Shown here: positions 46,204-55,674 of the stretch, piece by piece
Numbering within the stretch: the first letter of the stretch is position 1
Layout: every line of letters starts with the position of its first letter
Origin: Amycolatopsis vastitatis
Lineage (GTDB): Bacteria; Actinomycetota; Actinomycetes; Mycobacteriales; Pseudonocardiaceae
DNA length: 64,000 bases
Assembly: GCF_002234595.1 (NCBI RefSeq)
Contig: NZ_NMUL01000012.1
Location: 248,001 to 312,000 of the forward strand
Reading direction: 5' to 3'
Program-made: the position numbers and the translations under genes
Notes under the pieces: model-generated
Database searches by the model: none
What the model was told of the DNA's origin: nothing
The model's input: only the letters and a program-made list of their open reading frames with translations

Positions 46204-47040
46204 ATGAGCAACGACCGCGTCGCCCTGATCACCGGCACGTCCACCGGAATCGGCCTCGCCACGGCGGTCCAGGCGGCCGGCGCGGGCTTCCGGACGGTGG
46301 CCACGCTGCGCAACCCCGCCCGGGCCGACCGTCTGCGCAAGGCGGCCGCCGACGCCGGCGTCGAACTGGACATCCGCCCGCTCGACGTCACCGACACCAC
46401 GTCCGTCCACACGGCGTTCGAGGGCGTCCTGGCCGACTACGGCCGGCTCGACGTCCTGGTCAACAACGCGGGTGCGGGCCACGTCGGCACGATCGAGCAG
46501 GAGCCGGTCTCGGCGGTCCGCGAGACCATGGAGGTCAACTTCTTCGGCGTCGTCGAGGCGACGAAAGCCGCGCTGCCGGCGTTGCGCGCCAGCGGCGGCC
46601 GCGTGATCACGGTGAGCAGCGTCGGCGGCGTGATCGGCCAGCCGTTCAACGAGGCGTACTGCGCGGCGAAGTTCGCCGTCGAAGGCATGATGGAGGCCCT
46701 GGCGCCGGTCGCCGCGGCCCAGGGCGTCACGGTGTGCGTCGTAGAGCCGGGCGCGGTCGCGACGGAGTTCGTCAACAACGTCGGCCTCGACGAGCGGCTC
46801 TTCGCCGAATCGGGGCCGTACGCCGACTCCCTGCGGTCCTACATCGCCGGCGTCACGGAGAACTTCCGGAGCGCCCAGACAGCCGACGAGGTCGCCGCCG
46901 TGATCCTGGGCGCGATGACGGCGGACGCGCCGGCGTTCCGGATCCAGACGTCGAAGTGGGCCGAGGACTTCGCGGCGATCAAGTTCGCCGACCGCGACGG
47001 CTCGGCCGTGCAGCGGATGACCGCCGGCTGGCTCGCCTAG
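46204..47040 (+). CDS. Short-chain dehydrogenase/reductase
   Basis: 278 residues from an ATG. A classical SDR: the cofactor motif TGTSTGIGLA (about 10-19), NNAGAG near 89, the catalytic Ser in VSSVGG and Tyr-x-x-x-Lys in YCAAK. No Asp stands at the end of strand 2 (TLRNP), so NADPH is favoured. It is divergent from the MarR gene, its likely regulator. The 3' end overlaps the convergent epoxide hydrolase stop by four bases. Confidence 0.92.
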   Translation: MSNDRVALITGTSTGIGLATAVQAAGAGFRTVATLRNPARADRLRKAAADAGVELDIRPLDVTDTTSVHTAFEGVLADYGRLDVLVNNAGAGHVGTIEQEPVSAVRETMEVNFFGVVEATKAALPALRASGGRVITVSSVGGVIGQPFNEAYCAAKFAVEGMMEALAPVAAAQGVTVCVVEPGAVATEFVNNVGLDERLFAESGPYADSLRSYIAGVTENFRSAQTADEVAAVILGAMTADAPAFRIQTSKWAEDFAAIKFADRDGSAVQRMTAGWLA

Positions 47041-48137
47041 CGCACCAGCCGGAAGAAGCCGCGGACCTGCTCGACGAACGACGCCGGCTGTTCGAGCGCG
47101 GCGAAGTGCCCACCGGCGGGCAGCTCCTGGAACCACCGCAGATCGCTGTAGCGCTGTTCGGCCTGCCGCCGCGACGGCCGCACGATCTCCTTGGGGAACA
47201 CCGAAACCCCGGCCGGGACGTCCACAGTGGACGGACTGCCCGCGTTGTTCTCCCAGTACATCCGCGCGGACGAGGCCGCCGTCGCGGTGAACCAGTAGGC
47301 GGAGATGCCGTCGAGGATCTTCTGCCGGTCGACGGCGTCCTCCGGGTGACCGTCGTTGTCGGTCCAGGCCAGGAACTTTTCGACGATCCACGCGGCCTGA
47401 CCGGCGGGCGAGTCGGTGAGGCCGTAGCCGAGCGTCTGCGGGCGCGTGCCCTGCTGGGCGGAGTAGCCGCTGCCGGTCCGCCGGAACTCCGCCAGGTCGG
47501 CCCGCGCCCGCTGCTCCGCCGGCGTCGGATCGTCGACGTCCAGCCGCACCGGCAAGAAGTTGACGTGCACCCCGGCGACCCGCCCGAACGGCGCGAGCGC
47601 GTTGGTCACGGCGGCGCCCCAGTCGCCGCCCTGGGCGCCGTAGCGGTCGTAGCCGAGCGACGTCATCAGCCGGTCCCACAGCTCGGCGACCCGCGGGATC
47701 TTCAGCGCGGGCTTGTCGCTCCACCCGAACCCGGGCAGCGACGGCGCGACGACGTGGAAGGCGTCGGCCGGATCCCCGCCGTGCTTTTCGGGCTCGGTGA
47801 GCGGCCCGAGGACATCGAGGAACTCCAGCACGGACCCGGGCCAGCCATGGGTGAGGACAAGCGGGAGCGCATCGGAATGCGGCGACCGGACGTGCACGAA
47901 GTGCAGCCCGACGCCGTCGACATCGGCCCGGAACTGCGGGAAGGCGTTGAGCCGCGCGGCGAACCCGAAGTCGTACTCCTCACCCCAGTCCCGGCACAGC
48001 TCGCGGAGGTAGGCGAGCGGAACCCCCTGCGACCAGTCATCGACGGTCTCGGCCTCGGGCCACCGGGTCCGCCGCAACCACTCCCGCAGATCGGCGACGT
48101 CGCCCTCGTCGAGGACAACCTGGAAGGGCTCAGCCAT
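47037..48137 (-). CDS. Epoxide hydrolase (EHN-type alpha/beta hydrolase)
   Basis: 366 residues from the ATG at 48137. The N-terminal EHN domain (about 1-110, with LREWLRRTRWPEAE) precedes the alpha/beta core: HGWPGSVLEF for the oxyanion hole, the nucleophile Asp in QGGDWGAAV, lid tyrosines and the catalytic His in GGHFAALEQP. This is the microsomal-type epoxide hydrolase family, which opens epoxides through an ester intermediate. Substrate unknown. Confidence 0.9.
   Translation of the reverse strand: MAEPFQVVLDEGDVADLREWLRRTRWPEAETVDDWSQGVPLAYLRELCRDWGEEYDFGFAARLNAFPQFRADVDGVGLHFVHVRSPHSDALPLVLTHGWPGSVLEFLDVLGPLTEPEKHGGDPADAFHVVAPSLPGFGWSDKPALKIPRVAELWDRLMTSLGYDRYGAQGGDWGAAVTNALAPFGRVAGVHVNFLPVRLDVDDPTPAEQRARADLAEFRRTGSGYSAQQGTRPQTLGYGLTDSPAGQAAWIVEKFLAWTDNDGHPEDAVDRQKILDGISAYWFTATAASSARMYWENNAGSPSTVDVPAGVSVFPKEIVRPSRRQAEQRYSDLRWFQELPAGGHFAALEQPASFVEQVRGFFRLVR
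47220..47232. repeat. GTCCACAGTGGAC palindrome (in the epoxide hydrolase gene)
   Basis: A perfect copy inside the epoxide hydrolase gene, again encoding Ser-Thr-Val-Asp with ACT for Thr. Confidence 0.6.
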
Positions 48138-48286
48138 GTCAGCTCCTTCGGGTGGGCTTCCCACGCTAGCGACGCCTCGCCGAATCGATCAACTTCATGA
48201 CCCTGACCAGCGGATTCACCGGTCGAGGAACCTGCCCGCAACGGTCGGGGAGGATGCGCTAAGCTTTCGGAGTCGCCCAGCGATGG

Positions 48287-48359
48287 GCCCTCGTAGCTCA
48301 GGGGATAGAGCACTGCCCTCCGGAGGCAGGTGTCGCAGGTTCGAATCCTGCCGAGGGCA
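48287..48359 (+). tRNA. tRNA-Arg (anticodon CCG)
   Basis: A 73-base cloverleaf. The acceptor stem GCCCTCG (48287-48293) pairs with CGAGGGC (48352-48358), with discriminator A. The anticodon arm CTGCC-CTCCGGA-GGCAG gives anticodon CCG, reading CGG. The T arm is GCAGG-TTCGAAT-CCTGC. CCA is not encoded. The 3' half is a typical attachment site, and a recombinase fragment lies 150 bases downstream. Confidence 0.97.
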
Positions 48360-48510
48360 CCCCCACGGGAGCGGGAAAAACCGCCTCTCACTAGCGCATT
48401 TACGCTCGAAGCGGTTCTTCCCGAACTCCGGTTCTCTACGGCCGATCACGGCCAAGTACGGGTGTTTCTTCCCAATGCGTTCCCACGGGGAACAGCCCGG
48501 GAGCCCGGCG

Positions 48511-49098
48511 TCACTCCTCCGGCTTGCTTCGCGGCTTGTGACCAAGGATCTTCTCGATGCGGGCCCGGTTGGCCTCGTCTCCCCCGTCGAGGAACGCGGC
48601 GTAGACCTCGTAGAGCACACCGACGGAGTGGCCGGCCCACGCGGCCACGGACGCCGGATCGACGCCCGCCGCGAGTTGCGTGCTGACCGCGGCGTGGCGC
48701 AGGTCGTACGGCCGGGCAGCGAGCGGCGTCTTCTGCTGTTCCTCCGTCAGCACCACCTTCCGCACCGCGCGCCACGCGCGGGTGTAGGTGATCATCGGAA
48801 TCTCGCCACCCTGCTCCGCCTGGAACAGCCGGCCGTCGGGCCCGTAGCCGTAGCGCGTGATGTGCCGATGCAGCAGCCGCATCAGGTCGGGCGGGAACGA
48901 CACCGTGCGCTCATCGTCGTCGTCCCGGGACTTCAACGGCCGGTCGTCGCGAGGCTTCCCGCTGTTCGTCCATCTGCCGCCGGCGTGCGGCTCGGCCTTG
49001 TCTAGACGGAACGTGCCCCAGTCGTACACATACTCGCCGTCATCGTCATTCCACACTGGATCGGGCAGGGACACGACGTTCCGTTTGTTCAGCGACAC
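48511..49098 (-). pseudogene. C-terminal fragment of a tyrosine recombinase (actinomycete integrase)
   Basis: About 195 codons. It keeps the C-terminal catalytic motifs: PYDLRHAAVSTQL (H-x-x-R-like box with Arg and His), AGHSVGVLYEVYA (second His and nucleophile Tyr). It lacks the N-terminal SAM-like domain and the first catalytic Arg, which should lie upstream. The apparent start at 49098 sits at the junction with a kup fragment. The protein resembles integrases of actinomycete integrative elements, which use tRNA genes as attB. It is almost certainly inactive and marks a lost element next to tRNA-Arg. Confidence 0.85.
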
Positions 49099-49325
49099 CG
49101 CCGCCCTCGTCGTCGTTGTCGGCGCGCATCGCCAGCAGCACCTACGTGACAGTCGCGATGATCATCACCGACCAGAAGATCAGCGACACCACGCCGAAGA
49201 CGTTCTCCGTGCTCACCGGCCCGGGTGCGGGCCAGCCGGGTTGAACACCGTCTGCAGCGTGTAGATCGGGCTGGTGCCGATGTCCCCGAACACCACGCCG
49301 AGCGCGCCGTATTTACGGATTTTTT
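49095..49325 (-). pseudogene. Decayed N-terminal fragment of a Kup-type K+ transporter
   Basis: The minus strand reads KYGALGVVFGDIGTSPIYTL then QTVFNP, the first-helix signature of KUP/HAK transporters. A one-base deletion near 49218 causes a TGA; the next frame continues VSTENVFGVVSLIFWSVMII. A TAC-to-TAG nonsense change near 49143 follows, then VLLAMRADNDDEGGG. The match stops at about 49097, where integrase sequence begins. No start codon survives upstream. A functional Kup is ~630 residues, so only the first ~75 remain. Confidence 0.88.
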
Positions 49326-49340
49326 GCGCCGCGATCCCGC

Positions 49341-50897
49341 TCAGTCCTCGAGCCCCGCGTGCTCCAGGTCCAGCAGCCGCTGGATGCGCCGCCGGGTGCC
49401 GTCGGTGATCTCGCCCGCCTCGAACAGCCTCGCCAGCTCGGCCGACTCGATGTCGATCAGCTCCCGACGCAAGGCGCGGTAGTCGATCCCGCGCACCCAG
49501 TCCGCCGCCTCCTCGCCGGTGTCGCCGCGGATGTGGTCGAGCCGCGCCTGCCAGCCCGCCCGCAACTGGTCGACCACGAACGCCGGCGCCGACTCGGTCT
49601 CGGCCAGGTGGTCCAGGTGGGACAGGCCGGCTTCGGCGAGCTTCCGGCGCGCGGTGCCGTATTCAGTGCGCAGGTCGGCGGGGTCGAGGGCGATCCCCGC
49701 CCGGCGGACCAGCGGGGCGAGCGTGAAGCCCTGGACCACGAGCGTCAGCACGATCACCGCGGTCGTCAGCAGCAGGACGAGGTCGCGCGCCGGCAGGGCG
49801 GAACCGTCCATTGTGGCCACCGGCAGGGACAGCGCCGCCGCCAGCGGCACCACTCCGCGCGCGCCCGCCCAGGAGACGACCGCGGGTACCTGCCAGGAGA
49901 TGCGGCCGTCCTCCCGCCGTTGCCGCAGCGCCGAGAGCACGAACACCAGCAGCAGCCGCGCCACCACCAGCGTCGCCGCGATGGCCACGGCCTGCAGCAG
50001 CCACCACGCCCCGCCGCCGGCCACCCGCCGCACCAACGCGGGCAGCTGCAGCCCGATCAGCCCGAACACGACGCTCTCCAGCAGGAACACCACGGTCTGG
50101 TACACCGCGCCCACCTGCAGCCGGATCCGCGCCGTCGTCAGCCGCTCCGCCTGGGTCCCGAGGATCACGCTCGCCACGACCACCGCCGTCACACCCGACC
50201 CGCCGACCGACTCCGCGACGACGTACCCCGCGTACGGCGTGACCAGCGAGATCACCGTCTCCAGGATCGGGTCTTCGGTGTGCCGCCGGATGAGGAACGC
50301 GCCGAGCGCCGTGAGCACCCCGACCGCCACCCCACCCCCGGCGAGCACGGCGAACTCGCCCAGCGTCCGACCCCAGGACGCGGCCCCGCCCGCGACCGCC
50401 AGGAACAACGCCACCCGGAACAACAGCAGGCTGGTCGCGTCGTTGAACAGGCTCTCGGCCTGGATCAGCGCCTGCACCCGCGGCGGCAGCGCCAGCCGCC
50501 GCGCCAGCGCCGTCACCGCGACCGGGTCGGTGCTCGCCAGCACCGCGCCCAGCACGAACGCCATCCCGACCGGCAACGGCGTCACCGCGACCGCGATCCC
50601 GATCACCGCCGCGGCCGACAACAGCACCAACCCGACCGACAGCACCGCGACCGGACGCCCCACCGCGCGTAGGTCCCGCCACGGCAGCTCCTCCCCCGCG
50701 GCGAAGAGCAGCGGCGGGAGCACGACCAGGCTGATCACCTCCGGGGTCACCTGCACCACGGGAACACCCGGAAGCAGCCCGACCACCACACCGACGACGA
50801 CCAGCAGTGACGGCGCCGGAATCCGCAGCCGCCGGGCGAACGTGGCCACCACAGTCGCCACGATGACGAGGAACAAGACGGTTTCGACCCCGCGCAT
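49341..50897 (-). CDS. Na+/H+ antiporter, CPA1 (NhaP) family
   Basis: 518 residues from an ATG. About 12 membrane helices cover residues 1-395. CPA1 motifs are visible: LGAVLASTDPVAVTALARRL and LFNDATSLLLFRVAL (Asn-Asp pair), and SWAGARGVVPLAAALSLP. A ~120-residue cytosolic tail with several helices follows. It should exchange Na+ (or K+) for H+. Kup and Kdp genes nearby make this a cation homeostasis region. Confidence 0.93.
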   Translation of the reverse strand: MRGVETVLFLVIVATVVATFARRLRIPAPSLLVVVGVVVGLLPGVPVVQVTPEVISLVVLPPLLFAAGEELPWRDLRAVGRPVAVLSVGLVLLSAAAVIGIAVAVTPLPVGMAFVLGAVLASTDPVAVTALARRLALPPRVQALIQAESLFNDATSLLLFRVALFLAVAGGAASWGRTLGEFAVLAGGGVAVGVLTALGAFLIRRHTEDPILETVISLVTPYAGYVVAESVGGSGVTAVVVASVILGTQAERLTTARIRLQVGAVYQTVVFLLESVVFGLIGLQLPALVRRVAGGGAWWLLQAVAIAATLVVARLLLVFVLSALRQRREDGRISWQVPAVVSWAGARGVVPLAAALSLPVATMDGSALPARDLVLLLTTAVIVLTLVVQGFTLAPLVRRAGIALDPADLRTEYGTARRKLAEAGLSHLDHLAETESAPAFVVDQLRAGWQARLDHIRGDTGEEAADWVRGIDYRALRRELIDIESAELARLFEAGEITDGTRRRIQRLLDLEHAGLED

Positions 50898-51019
50898 CAG
50901 CCGGTCCTTCCGATCCGAATCCGGATGCCGACCAGACTTCCCGGCGCGCCGCGCTCAGCCTACGCGACGCGCCCGCACGACCGTGCGCACGACCGGTGCA
51001 CCCCCGCCGGCCTTGGCCG

Positions 51020-51112
51020 GTGACGGTCGAGCTGGTCCTGCTGCCGCGGGTGGCCTACCGCGGCCGGGAAGTCACCAGCCGCCGCCTCGGCGGGCTGCTC
51101 GTCTTGCTCGCT
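51020..51112 (+). pseudogene. N-terminal fragment of a BTAD/SARP-type regulator
   Basis: From a GTG the frame reads VTVELVLLPRVAYRGREVTS, then RRLGGLLVLLA, which matches the first strands and helix of the winged-helix domain of some actinobacterial BTAD regulators. After about 31 codons the frame no longer resembles the family and enters the 3' end of kdpC on the other strand. The remaining ~900 residues are absent. It looks like the stump of a deleted gene. Confidence 0.5.
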
Positions 51113-51133
51113 CACGTCCGCTGTCGTCGCGGG

Positions 51134-51745
51134 TCAGTGCCTGGCCGCGGCGACGGCGAGGTTCAGCTGCAGAACGTTGACCCCCGGGTCGCCGAGCACT
51201 CCGAGGCCGCGGCCGGTGGTGCTGTCCGCGACGAGCTTGCGGACGGCGTCCTCGCTCAGGCCGTTCTCCCGGGCGACCCGCGGCACCTGCAGCTCGGCGT
51301 AGGCCGGGCTGATCTGCGGGTCGAGCCCCGAGGCCGACGCGGTCACGGCGTCGGCCGGGATCTTCGAGACGTCGACGCCTTCGCGCTGGGCGATCAGCTC
51401 CTGCCGCTGCTTGACCGTGGCCAGCAGGTCCGCGTTGGCGGTGCCCTTGTTCGAAGCACCCGAGGTCGACGGGTCGCCCGGCCCGAGCGGGTCCTTCGAC
51501 CCGGCCGAGGGCCGGTTGTGGAAGTACGGGTCGTGCGCCGGGTCCTTCGCCACCGGGTCGACCCCGATCAGCGACGACCCGACCGGCTGCCCGTTCTGCG
51601 TGACGATCGACCCTTCCGCGTTGGCCGACAACCCCGGGATCCGGGCCACCGCCCACACGGCCAAGGGGTAGCCGACGCCCAGCAGCACGGTCAGCACCAG
51701 CAGCATCTTCAGGCCGGCGATGGTCTGCTTGTACAGCACCTTCAT
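51134..51745 (-). CDS. kdpC: K+-transporting ATPase subunit KdpC
   Basis: 203 residues from the ATG at 51745, two bases after the kdpB stop. One N-terminal membrane helix (about 12-33) and a periplasmic domain with SSLIGVDPVAKDPAHDPYFHNRP and a C-terminal SPAYAELQVPRVARENG. KdpC stabilises the KdpFABC complex and helps K+ binding or ATP affinity. It is the last gene of the kdp operon; no kdpD or kdpE follows in the window. Confidence 0.97.
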   Translation of the reverse strand: MKVLYKQTIAGLKMLLVLTVLLGVGYPLAVWAVARIPGLSANAEGSIVTQNGQPVGSSLIGVDPVAKDPAHDPYFHNRPSAGSKDPLGPGDPSTSGASNKGTANADLLATVKQRQELIAQREGVDVSKIPADAVTASASGLDPQISPAYAELQVPRVARENGLSEDAVRKLVADSTTGRGLGVLGDPGVNVLQLNLAVAAARH

Positions 51746-51747
51746 GA

Positions 51748-53838
51748 TCACATTCCCGGGATCAGTCGGACGAGCAGGTCGATCAGCCAGATCCCGGCGA
51801 ACGGCGACACGATGCCGCCGAGCCCGTAGATCAGCAGGTTGCGCCGCAGCAGCGACTTCGCGGTGGACGGCTTGTACCGCACGCCGCGCAGGGCGAGCGG
51901 GATCAGCGCCACGATGATCAGCGCGTTGAAGATCACCGCGGACATGATCGCCGAGTCCGGCGAGTGCAGGCCCATGATGTTCAACGTGCCGAGCTGCGGG
52001 TAGATCGCCGCGAACATGGCGGGCAGGATCGCGAAGTACTTCGCCAGGTCGTTGGCGATGGAGAACGTCGTCAGCGCGCCGCGGGTGATGAGCAGCTGCT
52101 TGCCGATCTCCACGATCTCGATCAGCTTCGTCGGGTTGGAGTCGAGGTCGACCATGTTGCCGGCCTCCTTGGCCGCCATGGTCCCGGTGTTCATCGCCAC
52201 CCCGACGTCCGCCTGCGCCAGCGCCGGGGCGTCGTTCGTGCCGTCGCCGGTCATCGCGACCAGCCGGCCGCCCTCCTGCTCCTTCTTGATCAGCGCCATC
52301 TTGTCTTCGGGCTTGGCCTCGGCGAGGAAGTCGTCCACCCCGGCCTCTTCGGCGATGGCCCGCGCAGTGAGCGGGTTGTCGCCGGTGATCATCACGGTCT
52401 TGATGCCCATCGTGCGCAGCTCGGCGAAGCGTTCGCGCATGCCGGGCTTGACGACGTCGGACAGCCGGATCACGCCGCGCACGGCGGCGACGCCTTCGAT
52501 CTGCTCGGCGACCACGAGCGGGGTGCCGCCCTCGGCGCTGATCGCGTCGACGATGGTGTGCACCTCGTCCGGCACGGTGCCGCCGTGCTCGGTCACCCAC
52601 GCGCGCACCGCGCTTGCCGCGCCCTTGCGGACGACCCGGCCGTTCAGGTCGATGCCGCTCATCCGGGTCTGCGCGGTGAACGGCACGAACTCGCCGGACT
52701 TCTCGGCGTCGGCCGGATCGGTCGCGAGGCCGTGCTCGCGGGCGCACAGGTCGACGATGCTGCGGCCTTCCGGGGTGCCGTCGGCCAGGCTGGAGAGCCG
52801 GGCCGCGATCGCGAGGTCCTCGATCGTGGCCGAGCCGACCGGGATCAGCCCGGTGGCTTGGCGGTTGCCGAAGGTGATCGTGCCGGTCTTGTCGAGCAGC
52901 AGCGTCGAGACGTCACCCGCGGCCTCCACCGCGCGTCCCGACGTGGCCAGGACGTTGCGCTGCACCAGCCGGTCCATGCCCGCGATGCCGATCGCGGACA
53001 GCAGCGCACCGATCGTCGTCGGGATCAGGCAGACCAGCAGCGCCGTCAGCACGATCACCGACACGAGCCCGCCGGAGTACCCAGCCATCGGCTGCAGCGC
53101 CACGACCGCGAGGACGAAGATGATCGTCAGCACGGCGAGCAGGATCGTCAAGGCGATCTCGTTCGGCGTCTTCTGCCGCGAAGCGCCTTCCACCAACGCG
53201 ATCATTCGGTCCACAAAGGACTCACCCGGCTTGGTGGTGATCTTCACGATGATCCGGTCGGACAGCACGGTCGTGCCGCCGGTGACGGCGCTTCGGTCAC
53301 CGCCGGACTCGCGGATGACCGGAGCCGACTCGCCGGTGATCGCCGACTCGTCGACGGTGGCGATGCCCTCGACGACGTCGCCGTCGCCCGGGATCACCTC
53401 GCCGGCCTCGACGACGACCAGGTCGCCGATCTTCAGCTCGGTTCCCGGCACCCGGACTTCCGAGCCGTCCTCGGTGAGACGCCGGGCGACGGTCTCCTTC
53501 TTCGTGCGGCGCAAGGACTCGGCCTGGGCCTTGCCCCGGCCCTCGGCGACCGCTTCGGCAAGGTTCGCGAACAGGACCGTGAACCACAGCCACAGCGCGA
53601 CGCCGATGTTGAACACGCCCGGGTCGGTGACCGCGAAGACGGTGACCAGCACCGATCCGACCCAGACCACGAACATGACGGGGTTGCGCAGCTGGTGACG
53701 CGGGCTGAGCTTGCGGAACGCGTCCGGCAGGGACGTCCAGAGCTGGCGGGGGTTGAACACGCCCGCGCCGACCCGGCCCGCGTTCTCGACGTGGCGCTGG
53801 GTCACTTCCCCGGCGGAACGTTCGGTGGTCATGGTCAT
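51748..53838 (-). CDS. kdpB: K+-transporting P-type ATPase subunit KdpB
   Basis: 696 residues from the ATG at 53838, overlapping the kdpA stop. Phosphorylated Asp316 in DKTGT; actuator TGES at 168-171 (its Ser is the inhibitory phosphorylation site in E. coli KdpB); hinge [18 protein letters not shown]; nucleotide-binding KGAAS. It energises K+ uptake by KdpA when external K+ is low. The sequence is complete, with no damaging change. Confidence 0.98.
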   Translation of the reverse strand: MTMTTERSAGEVTQRHVENAGRVGAGVFNPRQLWTSLPDAFRKLSPRHQLRNPVMFVVWVGSVLVTVFAVTDPGVFNIGVALWLWFTVLFANLAEAVAEGRGKAQAESLRRTKKETVARRLTEDGSEVRVPGTELKIGDLVVVEAGEVIPGDGDVVEGIATVDESAITGESAPVIRESGGDRSAVTGGTTVLSDRIIVKITTKPGESFVDRMIALVEGASRQKTPNEIALTILLAVLTIIFVLAVVALQPMAGYSGGLVSVIVLTALLVCLIPTTIGALLSAIGIAGMDRLVQRNVLATSGRAVEAAGDVSTLLLDKTGTITFGNRQATGLIPVGSATIEDLAIAARLSSLADGTPEGRSIVDLCAREHGLATDPADAEKSGEFVPFTAQTRMSGIDLNGRVVRKGAASAVRAWVTEHGGTVPDEVHTIVDAISAEGGTPLVVAEQIEGVAAVRGVIRLSDVVKPGMRERFAELRTMGIKTVMITGDNPLTARAIAEEAGVDDFLAEAKPEDKMALIKKEQEGGRLVAMTGDGTNDAPALAQADVGVAMNTGTMAAKEAGNMVDLDSNPTKLIEIVEIGKQLLITRGALTTFSIANDLAKYFAILPAMFAAIYPQLGTLNIMGLHSPDSAIMSAVIFNALIIVALIPLALRGVRYKPSTAKSLLRRNLLIYGLGGIVSPFAGIWLIDLLVRLIPGM

Positions 53839-55493
53839 GCGAGAGCCTCGGCAATCGGCCCGAGGGCCAGGGCGGGGATGAAGGTCAGGGCCGCGACCAG
53901 CACGACCGTGCCGGCGAGCAGGGTGGCGAACAGCGGGCTGGTGGTCGGCAGCGTGCCGGCGGTCTCCGGCACCTTGCGCTGGGCGGCCAGGGAACCGGCC
54001 AGGCACAGCACGGCCAGGATCGGGACGAACCGGCCCAGCGCCATGCAGACGCCGAGCGTCGACTGGTACCAGTCGTTGGTCACCGTGATGCCGGCGAACG
54101 CGCTGCCGTTGTTGTTGCTCGCCGAGGTGTAGGCGTAGAGCAGCTCGGAGAAGCCGTGTGCGCCCGGGTTGTTCAACGCGGCGGTGTTGCCCGGGATCAG
54201 CAGGGCCGCGCCGGCGCCGATCAGCAGCACCGTCGGCATCGCGAGGATCGCGATGGCCGAGCAGGTGACCTCGCGTTTGCCGAGCTTCTTGCCCAGGTAC
54301 TCCGGCGTCCGCCCGACCATCAACCCCGCCAGGAACATCGCGATGATCGCCATCACCAGGATGCTGTAGAGCCCGGTGCCGACCCCGCCGGGCGACAGCT
54401 CGCCGAACATCATGTTCAGCAGGGTGCCGAACCCGCCGAGCCCGGTGAAGCTGTCGTGCATCGCGTTCACCGCGCCGGTCGACGTGCCCGTCGTCGAATC
54501 GGCGAACAACGCCGACGCCGCGAGCCCGAACCGGGTCTCCTTGCCTTCCATGGCCGCGCCGGCCAGCCGGGTGGCGGCGCCTCCCGTGTGGGTTTCGCCC
54601 CACCAGATCACCGCGAGCATGCCCGCCCACAACGCACCCATCACGCTGAGCAGGACGTAGCCCTGCTTAGTGTTGCCGACGAGCTTGCCGAACGTGCGGG
54701 TCAGGGCGACCGGGATGACCAGCAGCAGGAAGATCTCGATCAGGTTGGACCACGAGTCCGGGTTCTCGAACGGGTGCGCCGAGTTGGCGTTGAAGATCCC
54801 GCCGCCGTTGGTGCCGAGCTCCTTGATCGCCTCCTGGCTCGCCGCCGGGGCCAGCGCGATCGTGCTCGCCGAGCCGTCCGGATTGAGCACCGAGACGCCG
54901 GACTTGAGGCTCTGCACCACGCCGAGCGCGACGAGCACGATCGCGAAGACGAACGACAGCGGCAGCAGCAGCCGCACGGTGCCGCGGGCCAGGTCGACCC
55001 AGAAGTTGCCGAGCCGGTCGCTCTTCGACCGGACGAACGCGCGGGTGAGCGCGATCGCCACGGCCAGGCCCACGCCGGCGGAGACGAAGTTCTGCACGGT
55101 CAGCCCGGCCATCTGGACCACGTGGCCCATGACGCCCTCGGGGACGTAGGACTGCCAGTTCGTGTTGGTCACGAAGCTGATCGCGGTGTTGAAGGCGACC
55201 CCGGAGTCCACGGTCCGGCCGAAGTTCAGCGGCAGCAACGGCTGCAGGCGCTGCAGCAGGTACAGGAACAGCACCGAGACGAACGAGAAGCCGAGCACGC
55301 CCGAGGCGTAAGTCTTCCAGTGCTGCTCGGACTCCGGGTCCGCGCGCACGATCTTGTAGACGGCCTTCTCCAGCCGCCAGTGCTTCGTGCTCGTGAACAC
55401 CCGGTGCATGTAGTCGCCCAGCGGCCGGTACACCAGCGCCAAGGCGAGCAAGAGGAGACCGGCCTGGGCGAGGCCGGCCCACGTCGAGGACAT
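53835..55493 (-). CDS. kdpA: K+-transporting ATPase subunit KdpA
   Basis: 552 residues from the ATG at 55493. Ten membrane helices and four selectivity-filter segments of the superfamily of K+ transporters: [50 protein letters not shown] and [15 protein letters not shown]. It is the K+-binding channel-like subunit. It is coupled to kdpF by TGATG. Confidence 0.98.
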   Translation of the reverse strand: MSSTWAGLAQAGLLLLALALVYRPLGDYMHRVFTSTKHWRLEKAVYKIVRADPESEQHWKTYASGVLGFSFVSVLFLYLLQRLQPLLPLNFGRTVDSGVAFNTAISFVTNTNWQSYVPEGVMGHVVQMAGLTVQNFVSAGVGLAVAIALTRAFVRSKSDRLGNFWVDLARGTVRLLLPLSFVFAIVLVALGVVQSLKSGVSVLNPDGSASTIALAPAASQEAIKELGTNGGGIFNANSAHPFENPDSWSNLIEIFLLLVIPVALTRTFGKLVGNTKQGYVLLSVMGALWAGMLAVIWWGETHTGGAATRLAGAAMEGKETRFGLAASALFADSTTGTSTGAVNAMHDSFTGLGGFGTLLNMMFGELSPGGVGTGLYSILVMAIIAMFLAGLMVGRTPEYLGKKLGKREVTCSAIAILAMPTVLLIGAGAALLIPGNTAALNNPGAHGFSELLYAYTSASNNNGSAFAGITVTNDWYQSTLGVCMALGRFVPILAVLCLAGSLAAQRKVPETAGTLPTTSPLFATLLAGTVVLVAALTFIPALALGPIAEALA

Positions 55494-55594
55494 CAGAACT
55501 TCTCCGGTTTGATCAACGCGAGGAACAGGTAGACGATCAGGGCCAGCGCCAGGACGCCGCCGACGACGTTGGCGACCACGCCGGTGCCGCTCAC
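55493..55594 (-). CDS. kdpF: K+-transporting ATPase subunit KdpF
   Basis: 33 residues from the GTG at 55594: GTGVVANVVGGVLALALIVY then LFLALIKPEKF, one membrane helix with the typical KPEKF end. KdpF stabilises the KdpFABC complex. The GTG overlaps the TGA of the preceding 27-residue frame, and its own TGA overlaps the kdpA ATG, so three frames are chained by overlaps. Confidence 0.93.
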   Translation of the reverse strand: MSGTGVVANVVGGVLALALIVYLFLALIKPEKF

Positions 55595-55674
55595 AACCGC
55601 TCCAATCCACGCAGGATCAAGGCCAGCACGGCGAACACCACGATCGCCAGCAGCACATAAGCCAGATCGGCCAT
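55591..55674 (-). CDS. 27-residue membrane peptide at the head of the kdp operon
   Basis: Starting at the ATG at 55674, with GGGAG eight bases upstream, the frame encodes MADLAYVLLAIVVFAVLALI then LRGLERL and ends in a TGA that overlaps the kdpF GTG. It is a single predicted membrane helix with a basic C-terminal end and closely resembles KdpF in size and type. It could be a leader cistron that couples translation into kdpF, or a second small subunit of the pump. It is too short for routine gene calling. Confidence 0.72.
   Translation of the reverse strand: MADLAYVLLAIVVFAVLALILRGLERL

Noticed and set aside
48360..48510. Search for a direct duplicate of the tRNA-Arg 3' end (attR)
   Set aside because: No second copy of the T-arm/acceptor sequence was found in the flanking region, so attachment ends cannot be drawn.
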